Origin: an uncultured Roseobacter sp.
GTDB taxonomy: Bacteria > Pseudomonadota > Alphaproteobacteria > Rhodobacterales > Rhodobacteraceae
DNA length: 64,000 nt
Assembly (NCBI RefSeq): GCF_947491795.1
Contig: NZ_CANLKW010000001.1
Coordinates: 1,054,001-1,118,000, forward strand
Direction of reading: 5' to 3'
The translations under genes were made by a program, and so were the position numbers. Numbering within the stretch: position 1 is the first letter of the stretch; each line of letters opens with the position of its first letter. This document shows, piece after piece, positions 34,895-44,838 of the stretch. The notes under the pieces were generated by a model. It was not told the origin of the DNA. It searched no databases and saw nothing but the letters and a program-made list of their open reading frames with translations.

Positions 34895-36148
34895 TCAATG
34901 CAGGTTGTGCTGAGAGCCGGTGCCCTCTTCGTCCATGAGTCCGCGTCCGGTGCGAAAGCGGTCCAGCCGGAAACCCGTGGCAGTCTCATGCGGGTTGCCC
35001 GTCGCCATCAGATGCGCCAGCGCCACACCGGAGCCCGGCACGGCTTTGAACCCGCCGTAACACCAGCCACAGTCAATAAACAGACCGTCGGTGTCCGTGC
35101 GGTCGATAATCGGCGAGCCATCGGGCGTCATATCCATGATCCCCCCCCAGGACCGCAGGACCTTTGCCTTGCCGATCATCGGCATCAGCGTCATGCCCGC
35201 CTCCATGACGTGCTCTTTCATCGGCAGATTTCCGCGACTGGCATAAGAGGCGTAAAAATCCAGATCCCCGCCGAACACCAGCCCGCCTTTGTCCGACTGG
35301 CTGATATAGAAATGCCCCATACCAAAGCTCACCACATGATCGATAACCGGCTTCAGCCCCTCGGTCACAAAGGCCTGCAGGACATGGCTTTCAATCGGCA
35401 GACGCATGCCAGCCATAGCTGCCACCTGTCCGGACCGGCCGGCCGTCACGATTGCAACTTTCCCGGCTTTGATCGGCCCGCGTGCTGTCTGAACACCTGT
35501 CACCCGACCGTTTTCGATATCAATGCCTGTCACTTCGCAGTTCTGGATCAGATCAACACCGCGCTGGTCCGCGCCGCGCGCATATCCCCAGGCCACGGCA
35601 TCATGCCGCGCAGAGCCGCCGCGCGGATGCAGCAGACCGCCATAAATCGGGAACCGGATATTGTCGAAGTCGAGATAGGGCAGATGCTTACGCACGCCTT
35701 CGCGGTCAAGCAGTACAGCATCGTCACCCTGCGCCAGCATCGCATTGCCCCGGCGTACAAAGGCGTCCCGCTGCCCGTCTGAGTGGAACAGATTGATCAG
35801 GCCACGCTGCGAATGCATCACGTTGTAGTTCAGCTCTTCTTCCAGCCCTTCCCAGAGCTTCAGCGAATGGCTGTAGAACTCGGAATTGCCCGGCAGGAAG
35901 TAATTGGCGCGAACAATGGTCGTATTCCGACCGATGTTACCACTGCCCAGATACCCTTTCTCCAGAACGGCGATATTGGTCATCCCGTGGTTTTTAGCCA
36001 GGTAGTAAGCGGTCGAAAGACCGTGCCCCCCGCCCCCGATGATGACCGCGTCATAAGCATCTTTCGGCGCGGGATCACGCCAGTGTGGCTCCCAGCCGGT
36101 GTTGCCGGTCAGGCCTTCCCTGAGAACGCGCAGGCCAGAGAATTTCAC
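34895..36148 (-). CDS. soxB: Sarcosine oxidase beta subunit, copy 1
   Basis: A 417-residue FAD/FMN-containing beta subunit. It begins with the dinucleotide fold YDAVIIGGGGHGLSTAYYLAK, then GSGNIGRNTTIVRANYF, and has GGSARHDAVAWGYAR, where the histidine corresponds to the covalent flavin site. Catalytic-domain ends such as WGGIMDMTPDGSPIIDRT and CGWCYGGFKAVPGSGVALAHL are conserved. The GTG at 36148 is chosen because a GGAG site sits 8 bases before it and the longer frame adds a non-homologous segment. It opens operon 1 (soxBDAG). Confidence 0.95.
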   Translation of the reverse strand: MKFSGLRVLREGLTGNTGWEPHWRDPAPKDAYDAVIIGGGGHGLSTAYYLAKNHGMTNIAVLEKGYLGSGNIGRNTTIVRANYFLPGNSEFYSHSLKLWEGLEEELNYNVMHSQRGLINLFHSDGQRDAFVRRGNAMLAQGDDAVLLDREGVRKHLPYLDFDNIRFPIYGGLLHPRGGSARHDAVAWGYARGADQRGVDLIQNCEVTGIDIENGRVTGVQTARGPIKAGKVAIVTAGRSGQVAAMAGMRLPIESHVLQAFVTEGLKPVIDHVVSFGMGHFYISQSDKGGLVFGGDLDFYASYASRGNLPMKEHVMEAGMTLMPMIGKAKVLRSWGGIMDMTPDGSPIIDRTDTDGLFIDCGWCYGGFKAVPGSGVALAHLMATGNPHETATGFRLDRFRTGRGLMDEEGTGSQHNLH

Positions 36149-36257
36149 GTGAGCGACTCCATGCTGTTGGGGCACCCTAACAACACAGCCTGACATGATC
36201 TACGACAGAAACCGACGTGAAATGTCGCAGAATGAACGACGTGACACCGTGCCCGGT

Positions 36258-36845
36258 TCAGTTTTTGTAGAGTGTATTCCGCTGCTTCAGGTCGAGCACA
36301 ACCGGAGCGGTTACCGGCGCACCGGCCTCATCAAAAAAGGGTGTGCGACGCGCATCCCCTGAGATCCAGGCGGGCACAGCGCGCCCGATGAGACCAGAGA
36401 GCATGGCAAAGAGGCCCTTGTCTCTGCGCGGCGCGCCGCGCTCTTTGAGTGCGTGTTTGGTAAAGCCCAGCGTGCGAACCGGGCCAAAGACGTCCGTCTG
36501 GTCAAAAAGTCCGCGCCACATGCCCGCCATCGGCACACGCGGGGTGCTTACTGTATTGGCAAGGGGTGTGTTGCAACAGGACGCGTACCAGCGATGCAGC
36601 CCTTTGGGCGAAAGGCGCAGACAGGCGATGCTGTCCGCGCCCTGCGTGATGTCGATACGGGCTGGCAACACCTGCACCAGCGCGCTGCCCCCGCCCGGTT
36701 CAAGCTGATCCGCGCAGCCCATGTGCCGCGCAAAGGCACGACAGTCCCGGCAGTAACACACCAGATGGCAAACGTGCTGTGGCGCTGCATCGTGCAGCAC
36801 GCCTTTCAGCGTGCCGCAGCTGCACGAAAATGGCGCATCTGTCAT
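36258..36845 (-). CDS. DUF6151 family cysteine-rich protein
   Basis: A 195-residue protein with clustered cysteines near the N-terminus (FSCSCGTLKG and LVCYCRDCRAF), like GFA-type zinc-binding domains, plus another pair at ASCCNTP. I recall this family as DUF6151. The cysteine motif suggests a metal-binding or thiol-related function, possibly glutathione-dependent, but that is inference. The ATG at 36845 is preferred; the longer frame begins with residues unrelated to the family. It lies 31 bases after the gdh stop on the same strand. Confidence 0.78.
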   Translation of the reverse strand: MTDAPFSCSCGTLKGVLHDAAPQHVCHLVCYCRDCRAFARHMGCADQLEPGGGSALVQVLPARIDITQGADSIACLRLSPKGLHRWYASCCNTPLANTVSTPRVPMAGMWRGLFDQTDVFGPVRTLGFTKHALKERGAPRRDKGLFAMLSGLIGRAVPAWISGDARRTPFFDEAGAPVTAPVVLDLKQRNTLYKN

Positions 36846-36876
36846 CGCGGATCCTTGTACCGTTGTCCGGAAAGGA

Positions 36877-38310
36877 TCAGAGCCCTTTGGCCTGATAACT
36901 CGCCGCAACCTTGCCGATGGCGACAAGATACGCCGCGGTGCGCAGATCGTCTACGTCTTCGCGTGCGTGCCAGACGTCGGCCATGGACTGGTAGGCAATA
37001 CGCATTGTGTCATCGAGACCAGAACGGACCAGTTCCAGCTCGCCCGCACCGCGCAGATACTTCTGCTTGAAATCCGGGCTCAGCTCCCAGCCGACGCCTG
37101 CGTCTTTCGACAGACGCTCCAGTTCGTTGATAATCAGCTGGTGGCGCGATTCCTCCTGACGGCGCTGCATACGGCCAAAGCGGATGTGGCTGAGGTTTTT
37201 CACCCACTCAAAATAGCTCACGGTCACACCACCGGCGTTTGCGTACATGTCCGGGATAATCACCGTCCCTTTTTCACGCAGGATCTGGTCTGCACCCGCG
37301 GTTACGGGTCCGTTCGCCGCCTCGATGATCAGCGGCGCCTGGATGTCAGCCGCATTGCTGAGATTGATTACGCCTTCGAGCGCCGCCGGGATCAGAATAT
37401 CGCAGGGTTCTTCCAGTACGGATGCGCCATCCCCCACATGATGCATGTCCGAAAATCCAGAAACCCCGCCATGTTTGGCGATCCAGGCCCGGATGCTCTC
37501 CACGTCCAGACCATCCGGGTTATACAGCGCGCCATCCCTTTCGATGATCCCTGTGATGATGCAACCATCCTCCTCTGACAGGAACTTGGCCGCGTGATAT
37601 CCCACGTTACCCAGGCCCTGCACAATCACCCGTTTGCCAGACAGATCCCCCGTCATACCCGCTTTTTGCATGCCCTTCTCGTCGCGAAAGAACGCGTGCA
37701 GCGCGTATTGCACACCCCGGCCTGTGGCCTCCACACGACCGGCGATACCGCCCGCATTGGGCGGCTTGCCCGTGACACAGGCGTTTCCGTTGATATCCGT
37801 TGTGTTCATCCGTTTATACTGGTCGGCCATCCAGGCCATTTCGCGCTCACCTGTTCCCATGTCCGGTGCAGGTACGTTTTGCGAAGGGTTGATCAGATCG
37901 CGCTTGATCAGCTCATAGGCAAACCGCCGTGTGATCAGCTCCAGCTCATGGGTCTCATATTCGCGCGGGTCGATACACAGGCCACCTTTGGAGCCGCCAA
38001 AGGGTGCTTCGACCAGTGCGCATTTATATGTCATCAGCGCCGCGAGCGCCTCGACCTCATCCTGGTTCACGCCGGTGGCATAGCGGATGCCGCCTTTGAC
38101 CGGTTCCATATGTTCGGAATGCACGGACCGGTAGCCGGTAAAAGTCTTGATCTCGCCGCGCAGGCGCACACCAAAGCGCACAGTATAGGTTGCGTTGCAG
38201 ACCCTGATTTTCTCTTCCAGTCCGGGGGACAGGTCCATCAGGCCCACGGCCCTGTTGAACATCTGATCTACACTCTCACGGAAGCTCGGTTCGCGCGCGT
38301 TCTGTGTCAA
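36877..38310 (-). CDS. gdhA: Glutamate dehydrogenase (Glu/Leu/Phe/Val type)
   Basis: A 477-residue NAD(P)-dependent amino acid dehydrogenase. The catalytic lysine region is GGSKGGLCIDPREY, the dinucleotide-binding fold is VIVQGLGNVGYHAAKFL, and EAANGPVTAGADQIL follows. It converts glutamate to 2-oxoglutarate and ammonia, or the reverse. A rare TTG start at 38310 is proposed, because a GGGAGA ribosome-binding site lies 8 bases before it and the N-terminus aligns with relatives; the alternative ATG is well inside the conserved N-terminal domain. Placed beside sox genes it could take up ammonium released from methylated amines (inference). Confidence 0.93.
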   Translation of the reverse strand: MTQNAREPSFRESVDQMFNRAVGLMDLSPGLEEKIRVCNATYTVRFGVRLRGEIKTFTGYRSVHSEHMEPVKGGIRYATGVNQDEVEALAALMTYKCALVEAPFGGSKGGLCIDPREYETHELELITRRFAYELIKRDLINPSQNVPAPDMGTGEREMAWMADQYKRMNTTDINGNACVTGKPPNAGGIAGRVEATGRGVQYALHAFFRDEKGMQKAGMTGDLSGKRVIVQGLGNVGYHAAKFLSEEDGCIITGIIERDGALYNPDGLDVESIRAWIAKHGGVSGFSDMHHVGDGASVLEEPCDILIPAALEGVINLSNAADIQAPLIIEAANGPVTAGADQILREKGTVIIPDMYANAGGVTVSYFEWVKNLSHIRFGRMQRRQEESRHQLIINELERLSKDAGVGWELSPDFKQKYLRGAGELELVRSGLDDTMRIAYQSMADVWHAREDVDDLRTAAYLVAIGKVAASYQAKGL

Positions 38311-38517
38311 GTTCTCTCTCCCTTTCTGGTCAGGCCTGATTGCCCCGGAATGACCCTCTGACCCTACGCGGAGAAGTTGTAAAGCGCCAGTTTTTTAGGC
38401 GGTTTGAAAATTTTTACACACAGCACAGGAAAGGCCTGCGCCAGGCTGGCGGGCATAAGGTTGACAAACAGTTAACGGGGACCGTGACAGAGCCACAAAA
38501 CACCAGTGTCGCCCTTT

Positions 38518-39018
38518 TCAGGAGGCAGACTCCGCGTTTTTGCGTTCTTCAATCATCATCGCGATGATTTCCGCCATCATTTTGGTCTGGTTTTTCGGCG
38601 TCATCCCGCCAACACCGACACGCCGGCCCATGCGCCACCAGAGGCCCGGACGCCAGTGGCGGGAACCCGATGCAGTTGTGTGAATAAGAAAGCCGTTGGA
38701 GGGTTTGAACGCAAATGCGCCGCGGTCTATGCCGGTCATATCGGCCGTCCGTGCGATGACCGTGCCACCGCTTTCCCGCAGCTCGGTTTTTGTGAGTTCC
38801 AGAACATAGGAGGTCGACCGGCGCATGGCATCTGCAATCATCAGCGAGCCGGTTCCTAGCGCCAGCAGGAAAATCTGCCACCCCAGCGTTGGCGGCGATG
38901 CCAGCGCCACGTAGATCACCATTACGGCCAGAAATGCCAGCATACCGATGCCCAGCACACGCCTGCCGGTTGAAGCGGCCACGGTTGCCAGAATTTCGGT
39001 GTCTGCGGTGTTCTGCAT
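38518..39018 (-). CDS. Hypothetical membrane protein
   Basis: A 166-residue protein with two predicted transmembrane segments (GIGMLAFLAVMVIYVALA and TLGWQIFLLALGTGSLMIA, roughly residues 23-60). A basic/aromatic cytoplasmic or periplasmic part follows (HWRPGLWWRMGRRVGVGG). It is common in Rhodobacterales but I cannot name it. The ATG at 39018 is preferred; a short in-frame extension upstream (to 39060) begins with a different composition. A 207-base gap separates it from gdhA. Confidence 0.75.
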   Translation of the reverse strand: MQNTADTEILATVAASTGRRVLGIGMLAFLAVMVIYVALASPPTLGWQIFLLALGTGSLMIADAMRRSTSYVLELTKTELRESGGTVIARTADMTGIDRGAFAFKPSNGFLIHTTASGSRHWRPGLWWRMGRRVGVGGMTPKNQTKMMAEIIAMMIEERKNAESAS

Positions 39019-39099
39019 AGCTGCCTCGGCAAATCTCGGATGCTGCGTCCTAGCCGCCATGCGCCCGGGTCACAAGCCGAATTGCCGGACACGACAGCG

Positions 39100-40221
39100 T
39101 CAGTGATCGTCAAACAGCTCTGGAAAGAGCCATTTCAGGCTGTGCGGACGATACTCTGCGCGCTGTGCCATGCGGGTCAGCACCGAAGCATGAAGGCCAC
39201 GCGGGGTCTGCGGCCCGGACCGCCAGCGCAAAAGTGCCGGAAAAAATCTGTACAGACCCGCGACTTTGTATAAATCCGGCGCAGGTGCCCTGGCATCCGG
39301 CGGCGTCAACACGCTCCGGTCTGTGCGCAGCCCCAGCCGGATCGCCTCTTCCATTATGAACGCCGCCGGCAGTGCTCCCAATGCTGGTATCTCTGACGAT
39401 CCGCCCAGAACGCTGTGATTGCCCGCAAACCAGACCTGCTGATAGGGGCGCTGCGGGCTCTGATCCCCCTGGTTCAGGCCCGGATCACCGCCGCGCGTGT
39501 CCAGGTTGTCCCACAGCGATGGCGCATAAAGCACGCGTTTTTCGTCCAGCGCCACGGCATGCCGTGCCTGCTCGACCAGTCCGGACAAAGACGTATCATG
39601 AAACTGATAGCGCTTGTTCCAGGCCCGCGCGATACCCCCCAGAACTGCCTGCGGAATGCCCAGGGCCCCCACCGTATCCCAGACACCCAGGTAGGTAATC
39701 CGCACGAGGTTGCTGCCATCGCCGCGCATCTCCACATCCGCCTGACTGGTCGCAAACCCGGGCGACAACCTGCGCCTGGCCGCCATGACGGACGGCATAT
39801 CGGGGGCATTTTTTGCCCCCCGGCGACGATACAGCCGGAAAGCGCGCAGGGCGTTCAGCCGTGTGGGGCGTTCAAGAATGCCGCATTTGCGGATCATTCC
39901 GACCAGCGAGCGTGCCGTATAGGCACCACGCGAGAACCCGAAGATCATGATTTTATCGCCCGGCTGATAGATCCGGCACAGCTCCAGATAGGCCGCACGG
40001 ATGTTGCGGTTCAACCCCCAACCGAAGAGGCCGCCGCCAATGCGGCTGATCCGGCGACCGATGTCGCTGACCATGCCCGTGCCGGTGCCAACGCCCGGGA
40101 AATACAGCGCGATCTGCCCCGGTTCCGGCAGACAGCAGTCCGCCTCGCGCAATACATGCGTGTGTGTCTCTGCGCCCGGACTGTTCCAGGTGCCGTCACA
40201 GAAAATCGCGATAACTGCCAT
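39100..40221 (-). CDS. DUF2235 domain alpha/beta hydrolase
   Basis: A 373-residue DUF2235 protein. The N-terminal FCDGTWNSPGAE is the family signature, and the nucleophile elbow is GFSRGAYTARSL with the catalytic serine in G-F-S-R-G. Further blocks are GVWDTVGALGIPQ and WFAGNHSVLGG, where the last histidine may complete the triad. Members include type VI secretion phospholipase effectors and uncharacterised housekeeping enzymes. No secretion gene is nearby, and no signal peptide is visible, so a cytoplasmic hydrolase seems more likely. Confidence 0.88.
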   Translation of the reverse strand: MAVIAIFCDGTWNSPGAETHTHVLREADCCLPEPGQIALYFPGVGTGTGMVSDIGRRISRIGGGLFGWGLNRNIRAAYLELCRIYQPGDKIMIFGFSRGAYTARSLVGMIRKCGILERPTRLNALRAFRLYRRRGAKNAPDMPSVMAARRRLSPGFATSQADVEMRGDGSNLVRITYLGVWDTVGALGIPQAVLGGIARAWNKRYQFHDTSLSGLVEQARHAVALDEKRVLYAPSLWDNLDTRGGDPGLNQGDQSPQRPYQQVWFAGNHSVLGGSSEIPALGALPAAFIMEEAIRLGLRTDRSVLTPPDARAPAPDLYKVAGLYRFFPALLRWRSGPQTPRGLHASVLTRMAQRAEYRPHSLKWLFPELFDDH

Positions 40222-40322
40222 TTGCTTCCCCTTTGCCGCGCACCAGGTTAGGCGGGAAAGACGCAGGCCCCGTTACCGGGGCGTACGGTGCTTTTGACGG
40301 CAACGCGGCAGGCGGAAATACG

Positions 40323-41027
40323 ATGACCAGACTGACTTCTCTTCTGAGCTTTGTGCTCTGTGTAACCTTTGCTGGCTCCACACTCTGGGTGCCTGACTTT
40401 GGCGGGTTTGATGCTGATCAATTCCCGGTGCCGCAGAATGACCCGCCCGTACAACCGGCTGGCTATGCCTTTGCGATCTGGGGTCTGATCTATCTCTGGC
40501 TTCTGATCGGCATGGGGTACGGGCTGCTGCGCAGGCCCGACGACGCAGACTGGCACGCCATGCGGGTTCCGCTTTGCGTGTCACTGGCCATCGGATCCGT
40601 CTGGCTGCCTGTGGCTGTGCTCAGCCCGGTCTGGGCGAGCATTCTGATCTGGGCGATGCTGTTGCCCGCTCTTGTAGCACTCTTTCGTGCGCCGGCCACA
40701 GACAGGGGATGGGCACTTTTGCCAGTGGGGCTTTACACCGGCTGGCTGTCAGCTGCGAGCTGCGTGTCGCTGGGTCTGGTTGCTGCGGGTTACGGCTTCA
40801 TGAGTGAGCAAACGGCCGCATTTGTCTTTGTGTTCATGGCCCTGGTCATTGCGTCAGCCGTCCAGAACCAGCTGCGGCGCGCGCCCACTTACAGCATCGC
40901 TGTGATCTGGGCGCTCATCGCAATTGTCGTGCAGAATGCAGGCTCTGATACCACCGTCGCGGCCCTTGCCGCAGGCGGTGCCGCAGCCCTGATCGTGCCT
41001 GCCTGGCGGGCCTTTCGCACGGGCTGA
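40323..41027 (+). CDS. TspO/MBR-like multi-span membrane protein
   Basis: A 234-residue protein with about seven predicted transmembrane helices. The segment PVQPAGYAFAIWGLIYLWLL is close to the P-x-W/F-A-I-W-G-x-I-Y motif of tryptophan-rich sensory-type proteins, which is why it is commonly annotated as such, although true TspO has five helices and is shorter. The substrate is unknown. The ATG at 40323 is preferred over an upstream TTG. It converges on der with a 4-base gap and is divergent from the DUF2235 gene across about 100 bases. Confidence 0.78.
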   Translation: MTRLTSLLSFVLCVTFAGSTLWVPDFGGFDADQFPVPQNDPPVQPAGYAFAIWGLIYLWLLIGMGYGLLRRPDDADWHAMRVPLCVSLAIGSVWLPVAVLSPVWASILIWAMLLPALVALFRAPATDRGWALLPVGLYTGWLSAASCVSLGLVAAGYGFMSEQTAAFVFVFMALVIASAVQNQLRRAPTYSIAVIWALIAIVVQNAGSDTTVAALAAGGAAALIVPAWRAFRTG

Positions 41028-41031
41028 GCTC

Positions 41032-42510
41032 TCAGTCCCGGCGGCGTCCCTCGGTGTGTTTGCGCAGCTTTGACGGCGGTGCTTTTTTACGGCCCTTGTA
41101 GGGGTTCGCGTCATTCTGTCCGCGCATCCACAAACGGATAGGTGTGCCGGGCATATCGAAATCGAGCCGCAGCCCGTTGACCAGATAGCGGCTGTAGCTC
41201 TCCGGCACCTTGTCGGGGTGGCTGCACATCACCACAAAACCCGGCGGGCGCGTCTTGGCCTGGGTCATATACCGCAGTTTGATGCGCTTGCCCTGGGGTG
41301 CAGGCGGTGGATGTGCCTCTACCATACCGGTGAGCCAGCGGTTCAGCTGTGCTGTTGTCACCCGGCGGTTCCAGGTCTGATAGGCGCGGACCACTGCCTG
41401 GTGCAGACGGTCGAGCCCTCTGCCGGTTTTCGCAGAAACCGTGACCAGTGGCGCGCCCCGCAGTTGTGGCAGCAGTCGTTCAAAGCTCTCCTTGAGCTCC
41501 TTCAGCTTCGCTTGACGATCCTCTTCGACGTCCCATTTGTTGACCGCCAGAACCACAGCGCGGCCCTCGCGTTCTGCCAGATCAGCAATACGCAGGTCCT
41601 GCTGCTCAAACGGGATCGCCGCATCCAGCAGCACGATCACCACTTCGGCAAATTTGACCGCGCGCAGGCCATCGCCCACTGAAAGCTTTTCCAGCTTTTC
41701 CTGAACCTTGGCCTTTTTGCGCATCCCTGCCGTGTCGAAAATCCGCATCGGCAGCACAACATCATCCGGACCGGCCCAGTCCATCCGCAGTGAAATCGCA
41801 TCCCGGGTAATGCCAGCCTCCGGCCCGGTCAGCAGGCGGTCCTCGCCAAGGATCTGATTGATCAGCGTCGATTTACCCGCATTCGGCCTGCCAACAACCG
41901 CCACCTGCAGCGGCTTTCTGGCTGTTGGCATCTGGATTTCGGCTTCCATATCGCCGTCATCCTCGTCCAGAATAACATCTGTGTCGGGAGCATCTTCTGC
42001 AGCGCGCTCGGCAAACTGATCGGCCAGCGGCATCAGAAGCGTGTAAAGATCGTTGAGGCCTTCTCCATGTTCTGCCGACAGGCGGACAGGCTCGCCCAGA
42101 CCCAGTGAATAGGCCTCCAGAATACCTGCGTCCGCGGCAGAGCCCTCGGCTTTGTTGGCCGCCAGGATTACATGCGCCGACCGTTTGCGCAGAATATCCG
42201 CAAACACCAGATCAGACGGCGTTATCCCGACGCGGGCGTCGACCATAAAGAGGCAGATATCAGCCATATCCACCGCCCGTTCGGTCAGACGGCGCATCCG
42301 ACCCTGCAGGCTGTCGTCGGTAACCTCTTCGAGACCTGCCGTGTCGATCACCGTGAAACGCAGGTCAGCAAGACGCGCGGCACCTTCACGCAGATCACGT
42401 GTCACACCCGGCTGGTCATCGACCAGAGCCAGACGTTTGCCCACAAGGCGGTTGAACAGCGTGGATTTACCCACATTGGGCCGCCCCACGATGGCGAGGG
42501 TGAAAGACAT
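41032..42510 (-). CDS. der: Ribosome biogenesis GTPase Der (EngA)
   Basis: A 492-residue protein with two tandem GTPase domains. The first has [12 protein letters not shown] near the N-terminus and NKAEG; the second has [15 protein letters not shown] and NKWD. The C-terminal KH-like domain ends in a basic tail ([16 protein letters not shown]). It acts in late 50S subunit assembly. It is the last gene of the TPR-bamB-der run, a synteny also seen in E. coli (yfgM-bamB-der). Confidence 0.97.
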   Translation of the reverse strand: MSFTLAIVGRPNVGKSTLFNRLVGKRLALVDDQPGVTRDLREGAARLADLRFTVIDTAGLEEVTDDSLQGRMRRLTERAVDMADICLFMVDARVGITPSDLVFADILRKRSAHVILAANKAEGSAADAGILEAYSLGLGEPVRLSAEHGEGLNDLYTLLMPLADQFAERAAEDAPDTDVILDEDDGDMEAEIQMPTARKPLQVAVVGRPNAGKSTLINQILGEDRLLTGPEAGITRDAISLRMDWAGPDDVVLPMRIFDTAGMRKKAKVQEKLEKLSVGDGLRAVKFAEVVIVLLDAAIPFEQQDLRIADLAEREGRAVVLAVNKWDVEEDRQAKLKELKESFERLLPQLRGAPLVTVSAKTGRGLDRLHQAVVRAYQTWNRRVTTAQLNRWLTGMVEAHPPPAPQGKRIKLRYMTQAKTRPPGFVVMCSHPDKVPESYSRYLVNGLRLDFDMPGTPIRLWMRGQNDANPYKGRKKAPPSKLRKHTEGRRRD

Positions 42511-42559
42511 GGATCGCTCCGGATACGGGTTCAGATGCGCGCTTTAGCGCACCTTGACG

Positions 42560-43903
42560 TCAACGGAAAGCGTGCAGATCACCTTTTGTCGAAACGACGT
42601 AGAGTACATTGCCCGCAATCACGGGTGCCGAGGTCGCGCCACCCGGTATTTCCACCGAGCTTATCTGGCTGCCATCCACCGGATCAAACGACCGCAGCAG
42701 ACCGTCGTTTGACGCCACCAGAATACGTCCTCCGGCGAGGACAGGACCATGATGCGCGACGATTTCTGCGCGCTTGTTCGGGCGGTCTTTGATAAAGCCG
42801 GGCAGGTTTACCGCCCAGATGCGCTCGCCGGTGCCCGCATCAAGGCGGACAAGCTGGCCAAGATCGGACAGCGCAAAAATACTGTCACCTGCGGGTTGCA
42901 CCGGCCCCGTTGCCCCATCCTGGGCAGTCCAGAGGCGTTTGCCCGACCCCAGGTTCAGCGCGACGATCCGCCCGGACTGGTTGCCCACGTAGACACTGTT
43001 GCCTGACACGACCGGCGCCCCGGTCACATCGCCCACATTGGACAACGCCCGGCCAAAACGCTCGCCCACGACCGAGGCATCCCAGCGGCGCAGGCCGCCC
43101 CGGCGGAACACCGCCTGGATTTCCCCGGATCCAAATCCAAATATCGCCAGATCGCCCGAAACGGCAGGTGCAGGGGCTCCCAGAACGTTGTTGCTGTCTG
43201 GCGACGCTGTGAGCTGCCAGGCGATACGGCCTTCGTCTGCAGTCACGGCCCAGCCGGTATCGTCCCCGGCGGTCAGATATACAAGATTGCCCACCACGGT
43301 CGGTGTGCCGGATCCTGTTCCTTCAAGCCGCTGGCTCCATTGCAGATCGCCGGTGACAGCGTCCAGAGAAACCAGCGCACCATATCCGCTGGAGACAAAA
43401 ACCCGTCCGTCGTTGTAGGCGAGCCCGCCCCCGGTTGCCTGGCCACTGCCATCACGCGACGGCCTGATATCTGTCTGCCAGACCGGCTGCCCGGACAGAG
43501 AAGTGGCCGACACGCGCGAATCCGCGTCGAGCGTAAAAATCAGTCCCTGTGCCACAACAGGTGTTGCCGTAATGCGTTGCTTGCGGCTGTCGCCTTCGCC
43601 AATCCGGGCGCTCCAGACCCGTTGCAGCGATGTCCCAAGGCTGGGATGTGCAGTCCGGGTGGACGGCGTGCCGATGGCCTGCGTCCATTCTGTATTCGCG
43701 GTGGCTGCTGGCAGCGAGATGGCGCGGCTGCCTTCAAACGGCAGGGTTGCGACGGTCTTTGCGTCCTCGCGGATCGGTTCGCGCTTGCCGGGCAGAATAA
43801 TTTCTTCTTCCGCACAGCCGCTCAGCAACACAGCAGCGGCCAGTACCGCAAAGATCACGCGGATACCGCGATGCTGCCCTGCACCAAAATCATTCACTGT
43901 CAT
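42560..43903 (-). CDS. bamB: Outer membrane assembly factor BamB-like beta-propeller lipoprotein
   Basis: A 447-residue lipoprotein. The signal peptide ends in the lipobox VLLSGC, so the N-terminus should be lipidated. The rest is a PQQ-type beta-propeller, with repeats such as PVVAQGLIFTLDADSRVSA, GRVFVSSGYGALVSLDAVTGDLQW and ILVASNDGLLRSFDPVDGS. The ATG at 43903 is preferred over an upstream extension that contains no signal. Its place between the TPR protein and der matches E. coli bamB, which supports a role in outer-membrane protein insertion. Confidence 0.9.
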   Translation of the reverse strand: MTVNDFGAGQHRGIRVIFAVLAAAVLLSGCAEEEIILPGKREPIREDAKTVATLPFEGSRAISLPAATANTEWTQAIGTPSTRTAHPSLGTSLQRVWSARIGEGDSRKQRITATPVVAQGLIFTLDADSRVSATSLSGQPVWQTDIRPSRDGSGQATGGGLAYNDGRVFVSSGYGALVSLDAVTGDLQWSQRLEGTGSGTPTVVGNLVYLTAGDDTGWAVTADEGRIAWQLTASPDSNNVLGAPAPAVSGDLAIFGFGSGEIQAVFRRGGLRRWDASVVGERFGRALSNVGDVTGAPVVSGNSVYVGNQSGRIVALNLGSGKRLWTAQDGATGPVQPAGDSIFALSDLGQLVRLDAGTGERIWAVNLPGFIKDRPNKRAEIVAHHGPVLAGGRILVASNDGLLRSFDPVDGSQISSVEIPGGATSAPVIAGNVLYVVSTKGDLHAFR

Positions 43904-43961
43904 GGCCTGTTGTACCCACCCTGCGTTGTGCTTTTCACCGGCCCCTGCGCTGCTCGGAACA

Positions 43962-44639
43962 TCAGTTTCCGGCGTTCGGCAGGTTGTCCAGATCCGGCGT
44001 TCCCCCCAGAGACACAATCACCTGTAAGGCGCGCTGTTGCAAGTCCGCGGTAACCCCGGCGTCCTGCAGAACCGCCTGATAGCGGGTGATCGCTGATGCG
44101 GTGTCGCCCTCTTTGATATCGAGCAGTGCCAGTTGCTCCTGTGCCAGCAGGCTCAGCGGTTGGCCGGGGGCTGCCAGCGCTTCAAACTGAGGGCGCAGTG
44201 TATCTGCACTCACGCGGTCAGCCTGCAGGGTCAGCGCTTTGAACGCGGCAATCTGCTGATAGATCGGTGCAATATCCCCGTTTGTGGCGACACGGTTCAG
44301 AGCTTCAACAGCCAGTCCGGTCTGACCGGTATTATGCTGTTCGGCGGCGGCCATCATCGCAGCAACGGCCTCGGCGGCCGGAGTTTCAGCGGGAACATCT
44401 GCCAGCGCCCGGGCGCGTGCCTCACCGGCTTCCAGTGACAGTGCCGCAAGCATTCCATCCCCGAGCGCTTCGGCTTTCGCGCGTTCCTGCGCCTTGTTGT
44501 ATTCATTCAGGGCAGCGCCACCCACAATAACGAGCACGGCAATCGCACCGAGCCATCCATAACGGCGAAGCGCCGCGTAGAACCGGTCCTTGCGGACCTC
44601 GTCGTTGACTTCACTGATAAAACTGTCTGAGTCGCTCAT
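43962..44639 (-). CDS. Membrane-anchored TPR protein (YfgM-like)
   Basis: A 225-residue protein with one N-terminal transmembrane helix (about residues 28-45, LGAIAVLVIVGGAALNEY) and a periplasmic all-helical TPR-like domain with many Ala-rich repeats. The acidic N-terminus is cytoplasmic. It is the equivalent of YfgM, the ancillary SecYEG translocon subunit in E. coli, by size, topology and gene order rather than by strong sequence signature. It leads the bamB-der run and is divergent from the RND genes across 199 bases. Confidence 0.8.
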   Translation of the reverse strand: MSDSDSFISEVNDEVRKDRFYAALRRYGWLGAIAVLVIVGGAALNEYNKAQERAKAEALGDGMLAALSLEAGEARARALADVPAETPAAEAVAAMMAAAEQHNTGQTGLAVEALNRVATNGDIAPIYQQIAAFKALTLQADRVSADTLRPQFEALAAPGQPLSLLAQEQLALLDIKEGDTASAITRYQAVLQDAGVTADLQQRALQVIVSLGGTPDLDNLPNAGN

Positions 44640-44740
44640 AATGCCCTGCCGGATACCTTCGCGCCCCTCTTACCCTGCGCAGGCAGGCAAGCCAAGACCG
44701 CAAGAGACAGCATTGAACTGGCGGCGGTTTCACCTTAAAT

Positions 44741-44758
44741 CTGAACTGGTCGGTTCAG
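44741..44758. promoter_or_regulatory. Palindromic operator candidate upstream of the RND efflux genes
   Basis: CTGAACTGGTCGGTTCAG has perfectly paired outer arms CTGAAC/GTTCAG and lies 81-98 bases before the adaptor ATG. The form is typical of TetR-family operators for efflux genes, and it matches the palindrome upstream of rpoH at 15 of 18 positions. No tetR gene is adjacent. Confidence 0.65.
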
Positions 44759-44838
44759 CAAAACTGTCGTAAAGACAACGCAACCGGACTGACAGGATCA
44801 GGTGGCGGGGGCCGCCGGTTTATTCGAGGCGATTACTG

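Noticed and set aside
33228..34913. A 561-codon plus-strand frame antisense to soxA and soxD of copy 1
   Set aside because: Shadow of the sox genes; no domain and no plausible start context.
39100..40221. DUF2235 protein as a type VI secretion effector
   Set aside because: No VgrG, PAAR or other type VI gene is adjacent, and no secretion signal is visible.
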